From contig NZ_QGGO01000017.1 in the NCBI RefSeq assembly GCF_003148625.1, forward strand, positions 52,227-116,226: a stretch of 64,000 nucleotides of DNA, read 5' to 3'. Position 1 is the stretch's first letter; the number at the start of each line of letters is the position of its first letter. Shown piece by piece: positions 25,502-34,752 of this stretch. The translations under genes were made by a program, and so were the position numbers. Under the pieces are notes generated by a model. The model was not told where the DNA came from and searched no databases. It saw only the letters and a program-made list of their open reading frames with translations. Origin of the DNA: Arcicella aurantiaca (GTDB lineage: Bacteria > Bacteroidota > Bacteroidia > Cytophagales > Spirosomataceae).

Positions 25502-27086
25502 CAGCTTCGATATTATCTAAATTATAATGCAATCCTCTGTTTTCTTTTCTCGCAATAGCATCTTTAATAACTAAATATGCCACATTAATCATATTGCGTA
25601 ATTCACTTACTTTTACCGAAATTTTAGATTGTCTATATAATTCTTCGTGTTCAAGATAAATCAATTCTAAGCGGTCATAAGCACGTTTTAAACGACGGTC
25701 AGTTCGTACAATTCCTACATAATTACTCATGATTGACTCTAATTCACGAGTCATTTCTGTTACCAAAACTAACTCTTCTGGGTGTGTCGTTCCATCATCA
25801 TTCCAATCAGGAATATTACTTGGCAATACGTTTTCTTCAAAGGTTTCGATTGACTTCAAAAAGGCACGGTGAGCATATACAATGGCTTCGAGTAATGAAT
25901 TAGAAGCCAAACGGTTAGCTCCGTGAAGTCCCGTTGCAGAGCATTCACCTGCTGCAAATAAATGTTCAATATTAGTTTGAGAATATTCATTTACTTTGAT
26001 TCCACCACATAAATAATGTTGAGCTGGCACAACAGGAATCATATCTTTGCCCGTAATGTCCAAACCAAGATTATCCTTGCAATAATTGTAAATCATTGGG
26101 AAGTGATGTTTGAAATCCTCAGATTCAAGATGACGAGTATCTAAATAAACATGGTCAACGCCATTTTTCTTCATTTCAGAGTCAATAGCACGAGCCACAA
26201 TATCTCTTGGAGCAAGCGACAAACGAGGGTCATATTTCTCCATAAACGTGGTTTCATCAATATTTTTCAACACACCACCATGTCCACGAACTGCCTCAGA
26301 AATTAAGAAAGAAGGTTTTTTGCTTGGCTGATACAAAGAAGTTGGGTGAAATTGGATAAACTCCATACCTTCAACCAAAGCTTTGGCACGATACGCCATT
26401 GCGATACCGTCGCCAGTGGCAATAATTGGATTGGTTGTACTTTGGTAAATATTTCCGATGCCACCCGTTGCCAAAAGGGTATTTTTAGCTAAAAATGTTT
26501 CCGTTTTTCCTGTTAAAGTATTGAAAACATAAGCCCCAAAACATTTTTTATGTGGGGTGTCTTTCGTTACTTTTTCACCTAAATGATGTTGAGTAATTAA
26601 ATCAATGGCGAAATAATGGGTGAAAAAATCAACCGATTTAAACGACTTTACTTTTTCCAATAAAGCTCTTTCAATTTCGTTTCCTGTGGAGTCTTTATGA
26701 TGTAAAATTCGTTGGTCGGAGTGTCCACCTTCTTTTACTAAATCGTATGTTCCATCTTTCTTTTTATCGAAATTTGTTCCATAAGAAATCAACTCTTTCA
26801 AACGTTCTGGAGCTTCAGTTACAACGATTTCAACAGCTTGGCGGTCAGACAAAAAATCACCCGCCACCATTGTATCTTCAATGTGTTTGTCAAAAGAATC
26901 ATCATCTTTCCAGACGGTAGCAATGCCACCCTGAGCATATTTTGTATTACTTTCTTCCGCAACCGTTTTGGTGATAATGGCAATTTTTACGTCCTTGCCT
27001 TTTTCCTCAAAATAAGTAGCAATTTTGGCGGTGTACGAAAGCCCTGCGATTCCAGAGCCAATCACTAAAAAGTCATATTGGGGCAT
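25497..27086 (-). CDS. nadB: L-aspartate oxidase
   Basis: FAD enzyme oxidising L-aspartate to iminoaspartate, the first step of de novo NAD synthesis. The 529 residues carry the N-terminal dinucleotide motif GSGIAGLSYTA (10-20), AEESNTKYAQGGIA near 45, the substrate region EFIQFHPTSLY and SEAVRGHGGVL, and GLHGANRLASNSLLEA(I/V)VYAHRA near 395, all diagnostic for the NadB/succinate dehydrogenase flavoprotein family. The C-terminal helical domain is complete. nadA and nadC are not adjacent. A minus-strand TAGCTTTG (complement of 27189-27196) could be its -7 box. Confidence 0.95.
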   Translation of the reverse strand: MPQYDFLVIGSGIAGLSYTAKIATYFEEKGKDVKIAIITKTVAEESNTKYAQGGIATVWKDDDSFDKHIEDTMVAGDFLSDRQAVEIVVTEAPERLKELISYGTNFDKKKDGTYDLVKEGGHSDQRILHHKDSTGNEIERALLEKVKSFKSVDFFTHYFAIDLITQHHLGEKVTKDTPHKKCFGAYVFNTLTGKTETFLAKNTLLATGGIGNIYQSTTNPIIATGDGIAMAYRAKALVEGMEFIQFHPTSLYQPSKKPSFLISEAVRGHGGVLKNIDETTFMEKYDPRLSLAPRDIVARAIDSEMKKNGVDHVYLDTRHLESEDFKHHFPMIYNYCKDNLGLDITGKDMIPVVPAQHYLCGGIKVNEYSQTNIEHLFAAGECSATGLHGANRLASNSLLEAIVYAHRAFLKSIETFEENVLPSNIPDWNDDGTTHPEELVLVTEMTRELESIMSNYVGIVRTDRRLKRAYDRLELIYLEHEELYRQSKISVKVSELRNMINVAYLVIKDAIARKENRGLHYNLDNIEAE

Positions 27087-27331
27087 CTTTCAGTTATCAG
27101 TTATTATTAAACAGTTATCAGTAAACTGCCATGTTATTTCATAATCAGTACCAATATTACAAATAAATGTTTATTGGTAAAGAAAACAAAGCTAATACCT
27201 TTCGAGATGAACCTGCATAAATTTATCCCGAAAATTTCTGTTATCCGTTGATAATTACTAAATTCGGAACTCAAAAATTTCAAAAATGAGTATTACAGGC
27301 TCATCGTTAACCCAAAATTCGGAATAATTTT

Positions 27332-28285
27332 ATGGAAGAATCATCGCAAAGCAATGGCATTTGGAAGGCATTAGTGGGAATTCTGGCAGTCGTTTCAGGT
27401 ATTCTTGGTTACTTATTATTTGATGCTAAAACTGCCAATAAAAACCAAGAACAAGTAATTAATCAAAAGGTTGAGGAATTGGCTTCTGCAAGGGTTAGAT
27501 TAGACTCAATTGGGTCACAATTGGATGCAAAAATAGCTCAGATTAAAGTATTGGGTGGAAATATTGAGTCGTTGGAAGCAGCAAAAAGACAATTAGAAGC
27601 TGATAAGGTTCAGTTGAAAAAAGTAAATATTTTCTCGAAACAACAATATGATGTTAAAATTGCAGATTTTGTAACGCTTTTAGCGGCAAAAGATGCCGAA
27701 TTAGTACAGTTAAAGCGTGAAAATGGAGAATTAGTAGCAAAAAATAAAGATTTGTTCTCTCAGAATAGTACACTGACCACTGAAAACATGGGATTGAAAA
27801 CGTCTAAACAAAATTTGACGGATTCAGTTGATAATTTCTACCGTCGTAACCGAGAATTAACAGCTAAAGTTACTCGTGCATCAGCATTACAAGCTCAATT
27901 TGTACAAGCCCTTGCGGTTTCTGATAAGAATAAGGAACGTGATGGAGGTGTTTATCGTGCTTCAAAAGTGGATAAAATCAAGGTTATTTTCCAATTACAA
28001 CCAAACCCAATTGCCAAACAAGACGTAAAAACGATTTATATGCGTGTTTACGACCCAGACGGTTCTGTTCTTTATGATTCGGGGGTTGGTTCTGGAAACT
28101 TCGATTTATTCGGCAAGGAAACAACTTATACCGCTAAAAAAGATATTCAGTTTCAAAATAACGGACAAGGCGTTGAAATTCTTTACGGACGTGGTTCGGC
28201 TATTCAATATCGTGAAGGGCATTATAAAATCGAGCTTTTTTCAGAAGGATTTAAAATCGGAGAAGGAAGTTTTGATGTGAAGTAA
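27332..28285 (+). CDS. Membrane-anchored coiled-coil protein
   Basis: 317 residues. One N-terminal membrane helix (about 11-30: ALVGILAVVSGILGYLLF) is followed by a long coiled coil (about 35-190) with clear heptads (RRLDSIGSQLDAKIAQIKV, LVQLKRENGELVAKNKDL), then a C-terminal globular beta domain (about 205-317: KVIFQLQPNPIAKQDVKTIYMRVYDPDGSVL). Such proteins occur widely in Cytophagales without known function and are sometimes misnamed chromosome-partitioning proteins because of the coiled coil. It is probably anchored in the inner membrane with the coil projecting into the periplasm. I see no operon partner. Confidence 0.8.
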   Translation: MEESSQSNGIWKALVGILAVVSGILGYLLFDAKTANKNQEQVINQKVEELASARVRLDSIGSQLDAKIAQIKVLGGNIESLEAAKRQLEADKVQLKKVNIFSKQQYDVKIADFVTLLAAKDAELVQLKRENGELVAKNKDLFSQNSTLTTENMGLKTSKQNLTDSVDNFYRRNRELTAKVTRASALQAQFVQALAVSDKNKERDGGVYRASKVDKIKVIFQLQPNPIAKQDVKTIYMRVYDPDGSVLYDSGVGSGNFDLFGKETTYTAKKDIQFQNNGQGVEILYGRGSAIQYREGHYKIELFSEGFKIGEGSFDVK

Positions 28286-28325
28286 TTAGGAGTTAGGTAT
28301 TAGAAATAAATTATTTGACATTATG

Positions 28326-28385
28326 TAGTGGCGTATAGCATACGCCAAAAATTATCAAAACATTGGCGTATGCTATACGCCATTA
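28326..28385. repeat. Palindromic repeat, GTAGNGGCGTATAGCATACGCC family
   Basis: The arms at 28326-28348 and 28363-28385 are complementary at 22 of 23 positions. Each arm contains the self-complementary core GGCGTATAGCATACGCC. The same core and flanks return at 62856-62916, 34 kb away. Confidence 0.85.
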
Positions 28386-28484
28386 CCCATCAATGACATT
28401 AATTTTATTAAATATTAGTATTCAAAGTGTTATTAATCATGGAATTATTGAAATACTAAATTGAACTAATACTTAATGTAAAAT

Positions 28485-28522
28485 AAAAAGGGTTTCAAAA
28501 CATTGATTTTGAAACCCTTTTT
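28485..28522. terminator. Two-way terminator
   Basis: Perfect 16-base stem AAAAAGGGTTTCAAAA / TTTTGAAACCCTTTTT with a 6-base loop, lying between convergent genes. Both directions have a T-run. Confidence 0.85.
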
Positions 28523-28571
28523 ATTGGGGGTATCGTAAAAATACTAAGCTCTAAAACCCAAATCCTAACCC

Positions 28572-29063
28572 CTAACTAATCAACTCAAACTCCCCATTTT
28601 CGTGTCTTTCAGCCATTTCTACGTAATGCAAAGCACTTAGTGGAAGATGTTGAGCTTGTTGTTCTGAAATTTGCTTAATTACCTTTGCAGGAATCCCTAC
28701 AACTAAAGAATTATCTGGAACTTCCATACCTTCAGTAACTAAGGCACAAGCTCCAATAATACAATTTTTCCCGATTTTGGCTTTATTTAAAACCGTTGCC
28801 CGCATTCCAATTAGTGAGCCATCTCCAACGGTTGCACCATGTACAATTGCACCATGCCCAACGGTTACATCTTTTCCAATAATAGTTGGGTCGCCTGGGT
28901 CTGCATGAAGCACCGCCGTATCTTGAATATTAGAACGGTCGCCGATAATAATGGCTTCTACATCTGCCCGAATAACCGCCCCGTACCACACAGATACATC
29001 TTCACCGAAAGTAACATTGCCCATCACCGAAGCGTTTGGAGCTATAAATGGTTTGTTTTTCAT
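28572..29063 (-). CDS. Gamma-carbonic-anhydrase-like hexapeptide protein
   Basis: 163 residues forming a left-handed beta-helix from hexapeptide repeats (SVMGNVTFGEDVSVWYGAVIRADV). The three metal-binding histidines of the gamma-carbonic anhydrase family are present: His53 in AVLHADPGD, and His70 and His75 in VGHGAIVHGATVG. The YrdA/PaaY-type subgroup usually lacks the catalytic Glu loop of Cam, and this short form is no exception, so activity is uncertain. The C-terminal helix (YVEMAERHENGEFELIS) is usual for the trimer. Cytoplasmic, no operon partner. Confidence 0.9.
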   Translation of the reverse strand: MKNKPFIAPNASVMGNVTFGEDVSVWYGAVIRADVEAIIIGDRSNIQDTAVLHADPGDPTIIGKDVTVGHGAIVHGATVGDGSLIGMRATVLNKAKIGKNCIIGACALVTEGMEVPDNSLVVGIPAKVIKQISEQQAQHLPLSALHYVEMAERHENGEFELIS

Positions 29064-29283
29064 TATGCGTCTTAATTTTACTTGAATGGTAATAAATTAC
29101 TGAAATATTTTTTTGAAAGTGAAATTATGAAACAATTAGACAAAAGATGGATACAAAAACGAATATGTAGTATTTTTTGCTTTTGTATTTTTGTAAATTC
29201 AATATGAAAGGCTTTTTGTTTTTTAACGTATTAATTGTCAAAAAGAATAATTCATCATTCAAATACTTTTAAAACCCCCTCAA

Positions 29284-31101
29284 ATGAAAAATTTGATTTT
29301 ATGGTTGGCTCTTGTCAGTCCTTTGCTGGTAAATGCCCAACAAAAAGTTCCTTTAGACGATATGTCTTTCTGGAAATCAAGCGATAAAACAAACTGGCAA
29401 ATTGCTGGTGATGTTTCTGCTGACCTCAACCAAGCCGAAGCCATGACTAAAACTGCTGGAAAGGGAGTTTTAGTGAATATTCCAAATGCTCAAAATCGCT
29501 CAAATTTACAATCAGTAGCAGAATATGGAGACGTTGATGTTTCATTTGATTTTATGATGGCATCTCATTCAAATTCTGGTTTTTATTTAATGGGACGTTA
29601 TGAAATCCAATTGTTGGATAGTTGGGGAGTTAAAAACCCTGCTACGGGCGATTGTGGAGGTATTTACAAGCGTCGTCGTTATGAAAATGGAAAAGAAATT
29701 CTTTGGGAAGGTCACGCTCCACGCCTTAATGCTTGTTTAGCTCCAGGTTTATGGCAACATTTAGACATTTCTTTCCAAGCTCCACGTTTTGATGCTTCTG
29801 GAAATAAAATTGCCAATGCCAAAGTTTTGTTAATCAAAATGAATGGCGTTGTTGTTCAAGAGAACGTAGAATTGACAGGTCCAACGGGAGGACCAATTGC
29901 TGAAACAGAAGCACCAACAGGGCCATTCATGATTCAAGGTGACCATGGGCCAGTGGCTTTCAGAAATTTCGTTATCTCTAATTTTAGTGGAAAACCTGCT
30001 GAATTTTCTAATATTTCTTACAAAGTTTTTTACGGGAAATTTAAAGAACCTAAAGACTTTTTGAGCAAAAAACCAGATGCGGTGGGTTCAATTGATAAAT
30101 TATCTTGGGATGTAAGCAAACAAGATAATGATTTTGCACAAATCTTTAATGGAACATTGAAAGTGCCAGTGGCAGGAAAACACCAGTTTACTTTTCAGAT
30201 TGGAGGGAAATATTATGTTTCAGTTAATGGAAAAGAATTACTTCCAGACGCTTGGACTACTTCAAACAATAAACGCTCAGCAGATATTGAATTGCCTGCG
30301 GGAGATGTACCCGTAGAAATTACTGTTTACAAAACTGATGGTTGGGTAGCTCCAGTTTTAGGAATGTCGGTACAAGGACCTAACTTTAGAAATACTCAAT
30401 ACCAATCTTTAGGTTCATTACTGTCTTCTCCTCCCAACGACCCTATTTATTTGGATGCAAAAGAGCCTACCATTTTACGCTCATTTTCAGATGTTGTAAA
30501 AAATGGCAAGAAACAAAAACGCATCACACACGCTGTAAACGTGGGTCATCAAGATAAATTACACTATACTTATGACTTATCTAATGGGGCAATTGCTCAA
30601 ATTTGGAAAGGGGATTTCTTAGATACTTCTCCCATGTGGGATAATCGTGGAGATGGTTCTTCTCGTCCACGTGGAGCAGTTTTAGCCCTTACCGATTCTC
30701 CACTTTTAGTAGTGGCAGATTCAAAAGGTGCAGTTACAGAAATACCTGCTGATAATGCTAATTTCCGTGCTTTAGGGTATGATTTAGACGCTAATAACCT
30801 GCCAATTTTCCGTTATCAAATGTTTGGTGCAGAAGTGGAAGACCAAATCAGAATTACTGATGGAAAATATCTAAAACGTACTTTAGCCGTAAAAAATATT
30901 GACGCAAACAAGCAAGAAACGTTTCGTATTGCTGTGGGGTCAAATATTACTAAATTAACTGACGATACTTACGAAGTAGATGGAAAAAGCTATTTCATCA
31001 AATTAGCAACAGGAACAACCGCAACGATTGAAAAAGTAGGAGATAATTCGGTGCTTTTAGTTCCTGCAAAGGAAAAAGTTGAGTACTCAATTATGTGGTA
31101 A
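29284..31101 (+). CDS. Secreted DUF1080 (3-keto-disaccharide hydrolase-like) protein
   Basis: 605 residues with a signal peptide (1-19, ending VNAQ). The N-terminal half (about 25-235) is a DUF1080 jelly roll: VSFDFMMASHSNSGFYLMGRYEIQLLDSWG and GPVAFRNFVISNF. A middle PA14-like sandwich follows (about 245-365: VPVAGKHQFTFQIGGKYYVSVNGKELL), and a C-terminal beta domain. Relatives cleave 3-keto-glycosides or bind sugars. The next gene encodes a heme-c sorbosone-dehydrogenase-like protein 93 bases downstream, so both probably act together on sugars in the periplasm. A -7-like TATTTTTG lies at 29186. Substrate unknown. Confidence 0.85.
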   Translation: MKNLILWLALVSPLLVNAQQKVPLDDMSFWKSSDKTNWQIAGDVSADLNQAEAMTKTAGKGVLVNIPNAQNRSNLQSVAEYGDVDVSFDFMMASHSNSGFYLMGRYEIQLLDSWGVKNPATGDCGGIYKRRRYENGKEILWEGHAPRLNACLAPGLWQHLDISFQAPRFDASGNKIANAKVLLIKMNGVVVQENVELTGPTGGPIAETEAPTGPFMIQGDHGPVAFRNFVISNFSGKPAEFSNISYKVFYGKFKEPKDFLSKKPDAVGSIDKLSWDVSKQDNDFAQIFNGTLKVPVAGKHQFTFQIGGKYYVSVNGKELLPDAWTTSNNKRSADIELPAGDVPVEITVYKTDGWVAPVLGMSVQGPNFRNTQYQSLGSLLSSPPNDPIYLDAKEPTILRSFSDVVKNGKKQKRITHAVNVGHQDKLHYTYDLSNGAIAQIWKGDFLDTSPMWDNRGDGSSRPRGAVLALTDSPLLVVADSKGAVTEIPADNANFRALGYDLDANNLPIFRYQMFGAEVEDQIRITDGKYLKRTLAVKNIDANKQETFRIAVGSNITKLTDDTYEVDGKSYFIKLATGTTATIEKVGDNSVLLVPAKEKVEYSIMW

Positions 31102-31194
31102 TATCTGTAAACCGAAGACACTACTTTGGTACTGATAAGAGTTAAAATTTGACAATATTTGATGTCCGATGCCAAAGCGTTGGAAAACAATAAA

Positions 31195-33201
31195 ATGAAA
31201 CTAAAATCATTCATACATACTTGCACAGCGGCTATGCTTGCGTGCTTGACACAGGGGGCGTTTTCTCAAAAAACAGAACCCACTGAAAACGATTATTATA
31301 AAATCGTAAAAATTCCTATTCCAGAAGGTATTGTTTTGGAAGTAGGCGGAATTGCAAAAATGCCAAACGGTGACATGGCGGTTTCTACTCGTAGAGGCGA
31401 TGTTTATATCATTGAGAATGTCTATTCGAGTATGCCTATTTTTCGTAAGTTTGCTTCTGGCTTACACGAAATTTTAGGGCTTGCTATCAAAGATGGAAAT
31501 ATTTATGTGGCTCAAAGAGGTGAATTGACAAAATTGATTGATAAAAACGGAGACGGAAAAGCAGAACGTTATGAAACAGTTTGTGCATTGCCAATTTCTG
31601 GACACTATCATGAATATTCTTTTGGTCCTAAAATCGCTCCAGATGGTTCATTTTATGTAACAGGAAACGTTGGTTTTGGTAATTCTGACTGGTGGGCAGG
31701 AAAATCGTATGTGCCTTTCAGAGGTTGGACAATGAAGATTTCGGAAGATGGAAAATTAACGCCATTTGCCGCAGGTATGCGTTCTCCATGCGGAATTGGT
31801 ATGATTGATGGAGAGTTTTTCTATGGTGATAATCAAGGAGATTGGATGGGTTCTGGATTTATTTCACACGTTGAAAAAGGTGATTTTATGGGTCATCCAG
31901 CTTCTTTAGCTTGGGCAGACCGTCCTGACTCGCCTGTGAAAATGCGTAAAGAAATGATTTTCACAAAAGTTGACCCACGTGACGACCCAAAAGTGAAGCC
32001 TGAGTATGTGAAGGACGAGCCAATGACGACTATCTACGAAATGGGAAAAACAACTTATCCGAACATGGGCATAAAAGCTCCTGCGGTTTGGTTGCCACAT
32101 GGAGTTTTGGGAGTTTCTACGTCAGAATTAATTACAGATGATACCAAAGGAAATTTCGGGCCTTTTGCAGGACAAGTTTTTGTGGGTGACCAAGGAATGT
32201 CAAAAATTGCTCGTGTATTTTTAGAAAAAGTAAATGGAAAATATCAAGGAGCATCTTTTGACTTTAAAAGTGGTTTCCGTTCGGGTGTATTACGTATGGC
32301 CTGGGGAAGCGACAACGCCATGTATGTAGGTGGTACAAATCGTGGTTGGGGTTCAGTTGGTAAAGAAGATTTTGGCTTAGAACGCTTAGTTTACACAGGA
32401 AAAACTCCTTTTGAAATGAAAGCCGTAAGAGCAATGCCAGATGGTTTTGAAATTGAATTTACTGTACCAGTTGATAAAAAAACGGCTGAAGATGTGAACA
32501 ACTATGACGTTTCAAGCTATGTTTATAAATATCACCCTGTTTACGGAAGTCCAATTGTAAACCGTAAGGATAATTCAGTAAGAGGAGCGAAGGCATCAGA
32601 AGATGGATTAAAAGTAAGAATTGTAGTTGATGGATTACGTGAAGGTTATGTACACGATATTAAGCCAGAAGGCGTTCGTTCTGCAAAAGATAATTTATCG
32701 TTATTACACGGTTCCGCATATTATACGTTGAATAATATTCCAACAGGAGAAAAAGCAAATATCACTTTAGTTACGCCAAAAACTCGTGCAGAACGTGAGC
32801 GTATTGATGCAGGTGCTAATGCCAATACTCCTGACAATCAGATGAAGGAAGCTATGCCAACAACCGCAGGTGTTGCCGCAGCAGCAAAAGGAAAAACAAC
32901 TGTAAAAAATATAACTCCAACCGCTGTAAAAGCATCAATTATTTCTGATGCAGAAGCTACAAAATTATTGGCAAAACATACTTGTTTGGCTTGTCACAAA
33001 GTCGGAGAACGAGCAGTTGGACCTTCGTATAAAGACGTTGCAAAACGTAAATATACCAACGAACAAATTGAAGCATTAATCATTGAACCCAAACCAGAAA
33101 ATTGGCCAGATTTCTCTACGCCAATGGCTCCGATGGCACACGTACCAAAAGGTGACATCAAGAAAATTGCCGCTTGGATAAATTCATTAGGTAATAAATA
33201 A
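31195..33201 (+). CDS. Heme-c-containing sorbosone/glucose dehydrogenase-like periplasmic protein
   Basis: 668 residues from the ATG at 31195, giving a signal peptide (MKLKSFIHTCTAAMLACLTQGAFSQ). A TTG/ATG extension starting at 31159 is charged and less likely. The N-terminal about 400 residues form a beta-propeller of the membrane-bound dehydrogenase/GSDH type (VGGIAKMPNGDMAVSTRRGDVYIIE, IDKNGDGKAERYE). The C-terminus has a c-type cytochrome with CLACH (about residue 597) and a distal Met in FSTPMAPMAHVP. The usual role is oxidation of a sugar with electrons passed to the heme. No stop or frameshift. It forms a pair with the DUF1080 gene. Confidence 0.87.
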   Translation: MKLKSFIHTCTAAMLACLTQGAFSQKTEPTENDYYKIVKIPIPEGIVLEVGGIAKMPNGDMAVSTRRGDVYIIENVYSSMPIFRKFASGLHEILGLAIKDGNIYVAQRGELTKLIDKNGDGKAERYETVCALPISGHYHEYSFGPKIAPDGSFYVTGNVGFGNSDWWAGKSYVPFRGWTMKISEDGKLTPFAAGMRSPCGIGMIDGEFFYGDNQGDWMGSGFISHVEKGDFMGHPASLAWADRPDSPVKMRKEMIFTKVDPRDDPKVKPEYVKDEPMTTIYEMGKTTYPNMGIKAPAVWLPHGVLGVSTSELITDDTKGNFGPFAGQVFVGDQGMSKIARVFLEKVNGKYQGASFDFKSGFRSGVLRMAWGSDNAMYVGGTNRGWGSVGKEDFGLERLVYTGKTPFEMKAVRAMPDGFEIEFTVPVDKKTAEDVNNYDVSSYVYKYHPVYGSPIVNRKDNSVRGAKASEDGLKVRIVVDGLREGYVHDIKPEGVRSAKDNLSLLHGSAYYTLNNIPTGEKANITLVTPKTRAERERIDAGANANTPDNQMKEAMPTTAGVAAAAKGKTTVKNITPTAVKASIISDAEATKLLAKHTCLACHKVGERAVGPSYKDVAKRKYTNEQIEALIIEPKPENWPDFSTPMAPMAHVPKGDIKKIAAWINSLGNK

Positions 33202-33267
33202 GCTATTGAAAAGTAATGAATTTTACTAAAACATTACTTCTTTGGAAATTTATTCATTAAGATTTAG

Positions 33268-33304
33268 AACCGTCATTCAGTTTTTTCTGGATGGCGGTTT
33301 TTTC
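33268..33304 (+). terminator. Terminator of the DUF1080-cytochrome pair
   Basis: AACCGTCAT / ATGGCGGTT, 9 base pairs including one wobble, followed by T6. It lies 66 bases after the cytochrome gene. Confidence 0.7.
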
Positions 33305-33321
33305 TTAAAGAAGAGGTGCAA

Positions 33322-33353
33322 TTGCTTTTCATAACGATGCGATGGTATCTTTG
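33322..33353 (+). promoter_or_regulatory. Promoter of the PorP-like gene
   Basis: TTG at 33322-33324, 21 bases, then TATCTTTG at 33346-33353. The leader to the ATG at 33533 would be about 170 bases. The rest of the gap is AT-rich with nothing recognisable. Confidence 0.55.
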
Positions 33354-33532
33354 GCTATTAGTCATCGTTTTTTCCACTAAGAAAAATAACATTCATAATA
33401 GATTATTTTTCTCACAACAAACCATAAACATTTCACGTTAATAGTAAGCAAATAATCATTTTTTAGCGTATATTAGAATTGTTTATTAGTTTTGAATCGT
33501 AAGGTTTTAATTCCTCTGTTCTCCGAATCATT

Positions 33533-34507
33533 ATGCAAAAGAATTTACTATATATTTTTTTTAGTGTTTTTGTCTTCTCAAGTTCTGTAACCCTTGCCCA
33601 ACAAGATGCACAACTGAGTCAATATATGTTTAATCCATTGTATATCAATCCAGCAACTGCGGGAATGGACGGAGTGACGAAATTTCAGTTACATTACCGC
33701 AATCAATGGTCAAATTATCAGACAACATTTGATGGCAATGGTTCTTTAGGAACACAAATATTTACGGCATCTATGCCATTAAATGGATTGCACAGCGGAA
33801 TCGGCATACAATTTGTAAATGATAAAACACCATCGGGTGCAGGTTATCAAAATATGTTGTTATCTTACTCATATCAGATAGGTTTATCAAATGGTGGAGT
33901 AGTATCAATCGGTGCAAAAGGAGGTATTCATACTAAATCATTTGATTCACGCTTTCGCCCACGTGAAACTGGCGACCCAATTGTAGATGGACTTGCAGGA
34001 AGTGTAAATCAAACTAAAACTGATTTTTCGGTTGGAGCCTTATATAAAACGGCAAATTATCAGATTGGTGCAAGTTTAAATCATGTCAATACACCAAGTT
34101 ATAGTTTTGGAACAGATAAATCTGGGCAATATGCTATCAAACAAGTTTTAAACTTAACTGCGAGTTATGATTATTATTTAAACGACGATATTAAAGTAAG
34201 TCCGATGGCATTATGGAAGACGGATTTTACAACAAGTGTTTTGGAAGGAGGTGCAATTTTTACGTATGATGATAAATATTGGCTTGGAGGTTCGTATCGT
34301 TTAAACGATGCTGGCATTATTATTGCTGGAATTTCGATGTTAAAAGACAACGCATTAAGGTTGGGTTATTCACTTGACTTAACCACCGTAGGAGCAACCG
34401 CCAAAGCCCCATTATCGCATGAAATCTTGCTAAGTTATGCCATTCCCGCCCCAAGACTTTTAGCAGGAAAGAAAACTCCCGTGCGTACCCCAAGATTCAA
34501 CCATTAA
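33533..34507 (+). CDS. PorP/SprF family type IX secretion membrane protein
   Basis: 324 residues: signal peptide (1-22, ending LAQ), then the hallmark N-terminus QDAQLSQYMFNPLYINPATAGMDG and a predicted outer-membrane beta-barrel of about 14 strands. PorP/SprF proteins belong to the outer-membrane part of the type IX secretion and gliding system. Position directly before gldKLMN is the conserved arrangement. Many genomes have several copies fused or paired with adhesins. This one is the copy linked to the core genes, so PorP itself is the best guess. Confidence 0.93.
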   Translation: MQKNLLYIFFSVFVFSSSVTLAQQDAQLSQYMFNPLYINPATAGMDGVTKFQLHYRNQWSNYQTTFDGNGSLGTQIFTASMPLNGLHSGIGIQFVNDKTPSGAGYQNMLLSYSYQIGLSNGGVVSIGAKGGIHTKSFDSRFRPRETGDPIVDGLAGSVNQTKTDFSVGALYKTANYQIGASLNHVNTPSYSFGTDKSGQYAIKQVLNLTASYDYYLNDDIKVSPMALWKTDFTTSVLEGGAIFTYDDKYWLGGSYRLNDAGIIIAGISMLKDNALRLGYSLDLTTVGATAKAPLSHEILLSYAIPAPRLLAGKKTPVRTPRFNH

Positions 34508-34535
34508 ATCAATAAGTGCGAAAAACACTAAATCA

Positions 34536-34568
34536 TTGATAGACAACACAAAAAAATATTTAACTTTG
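34536..34568 (+). promoter_or_regulatory. Promoter of gldK
   Basis: TTG at 34536-34538, 22 bases, then TAACTTTG at 34561-34568. The leader to the ATG at 34753 is about 178 bases. This suggests that gldKLMN can be transcribed separately from the PorP-like gene. Confidence 0.6.
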
Positions 34569-34752
34569 TTGTTCTGATTTTATACTAAATCGATTAAAGT
34601 TCACGTTTTTAAGAAAATTTAACATATTAGAATTGTATTAGATTCTCGACTTAGCATAATATTACCATTAAATAAATTAAAACACAGTCATATTTGAAGC
34701 ATAACTACCTATAATTATTTTTCAGGTATCATTCAAAAAAGTTTATAACACT

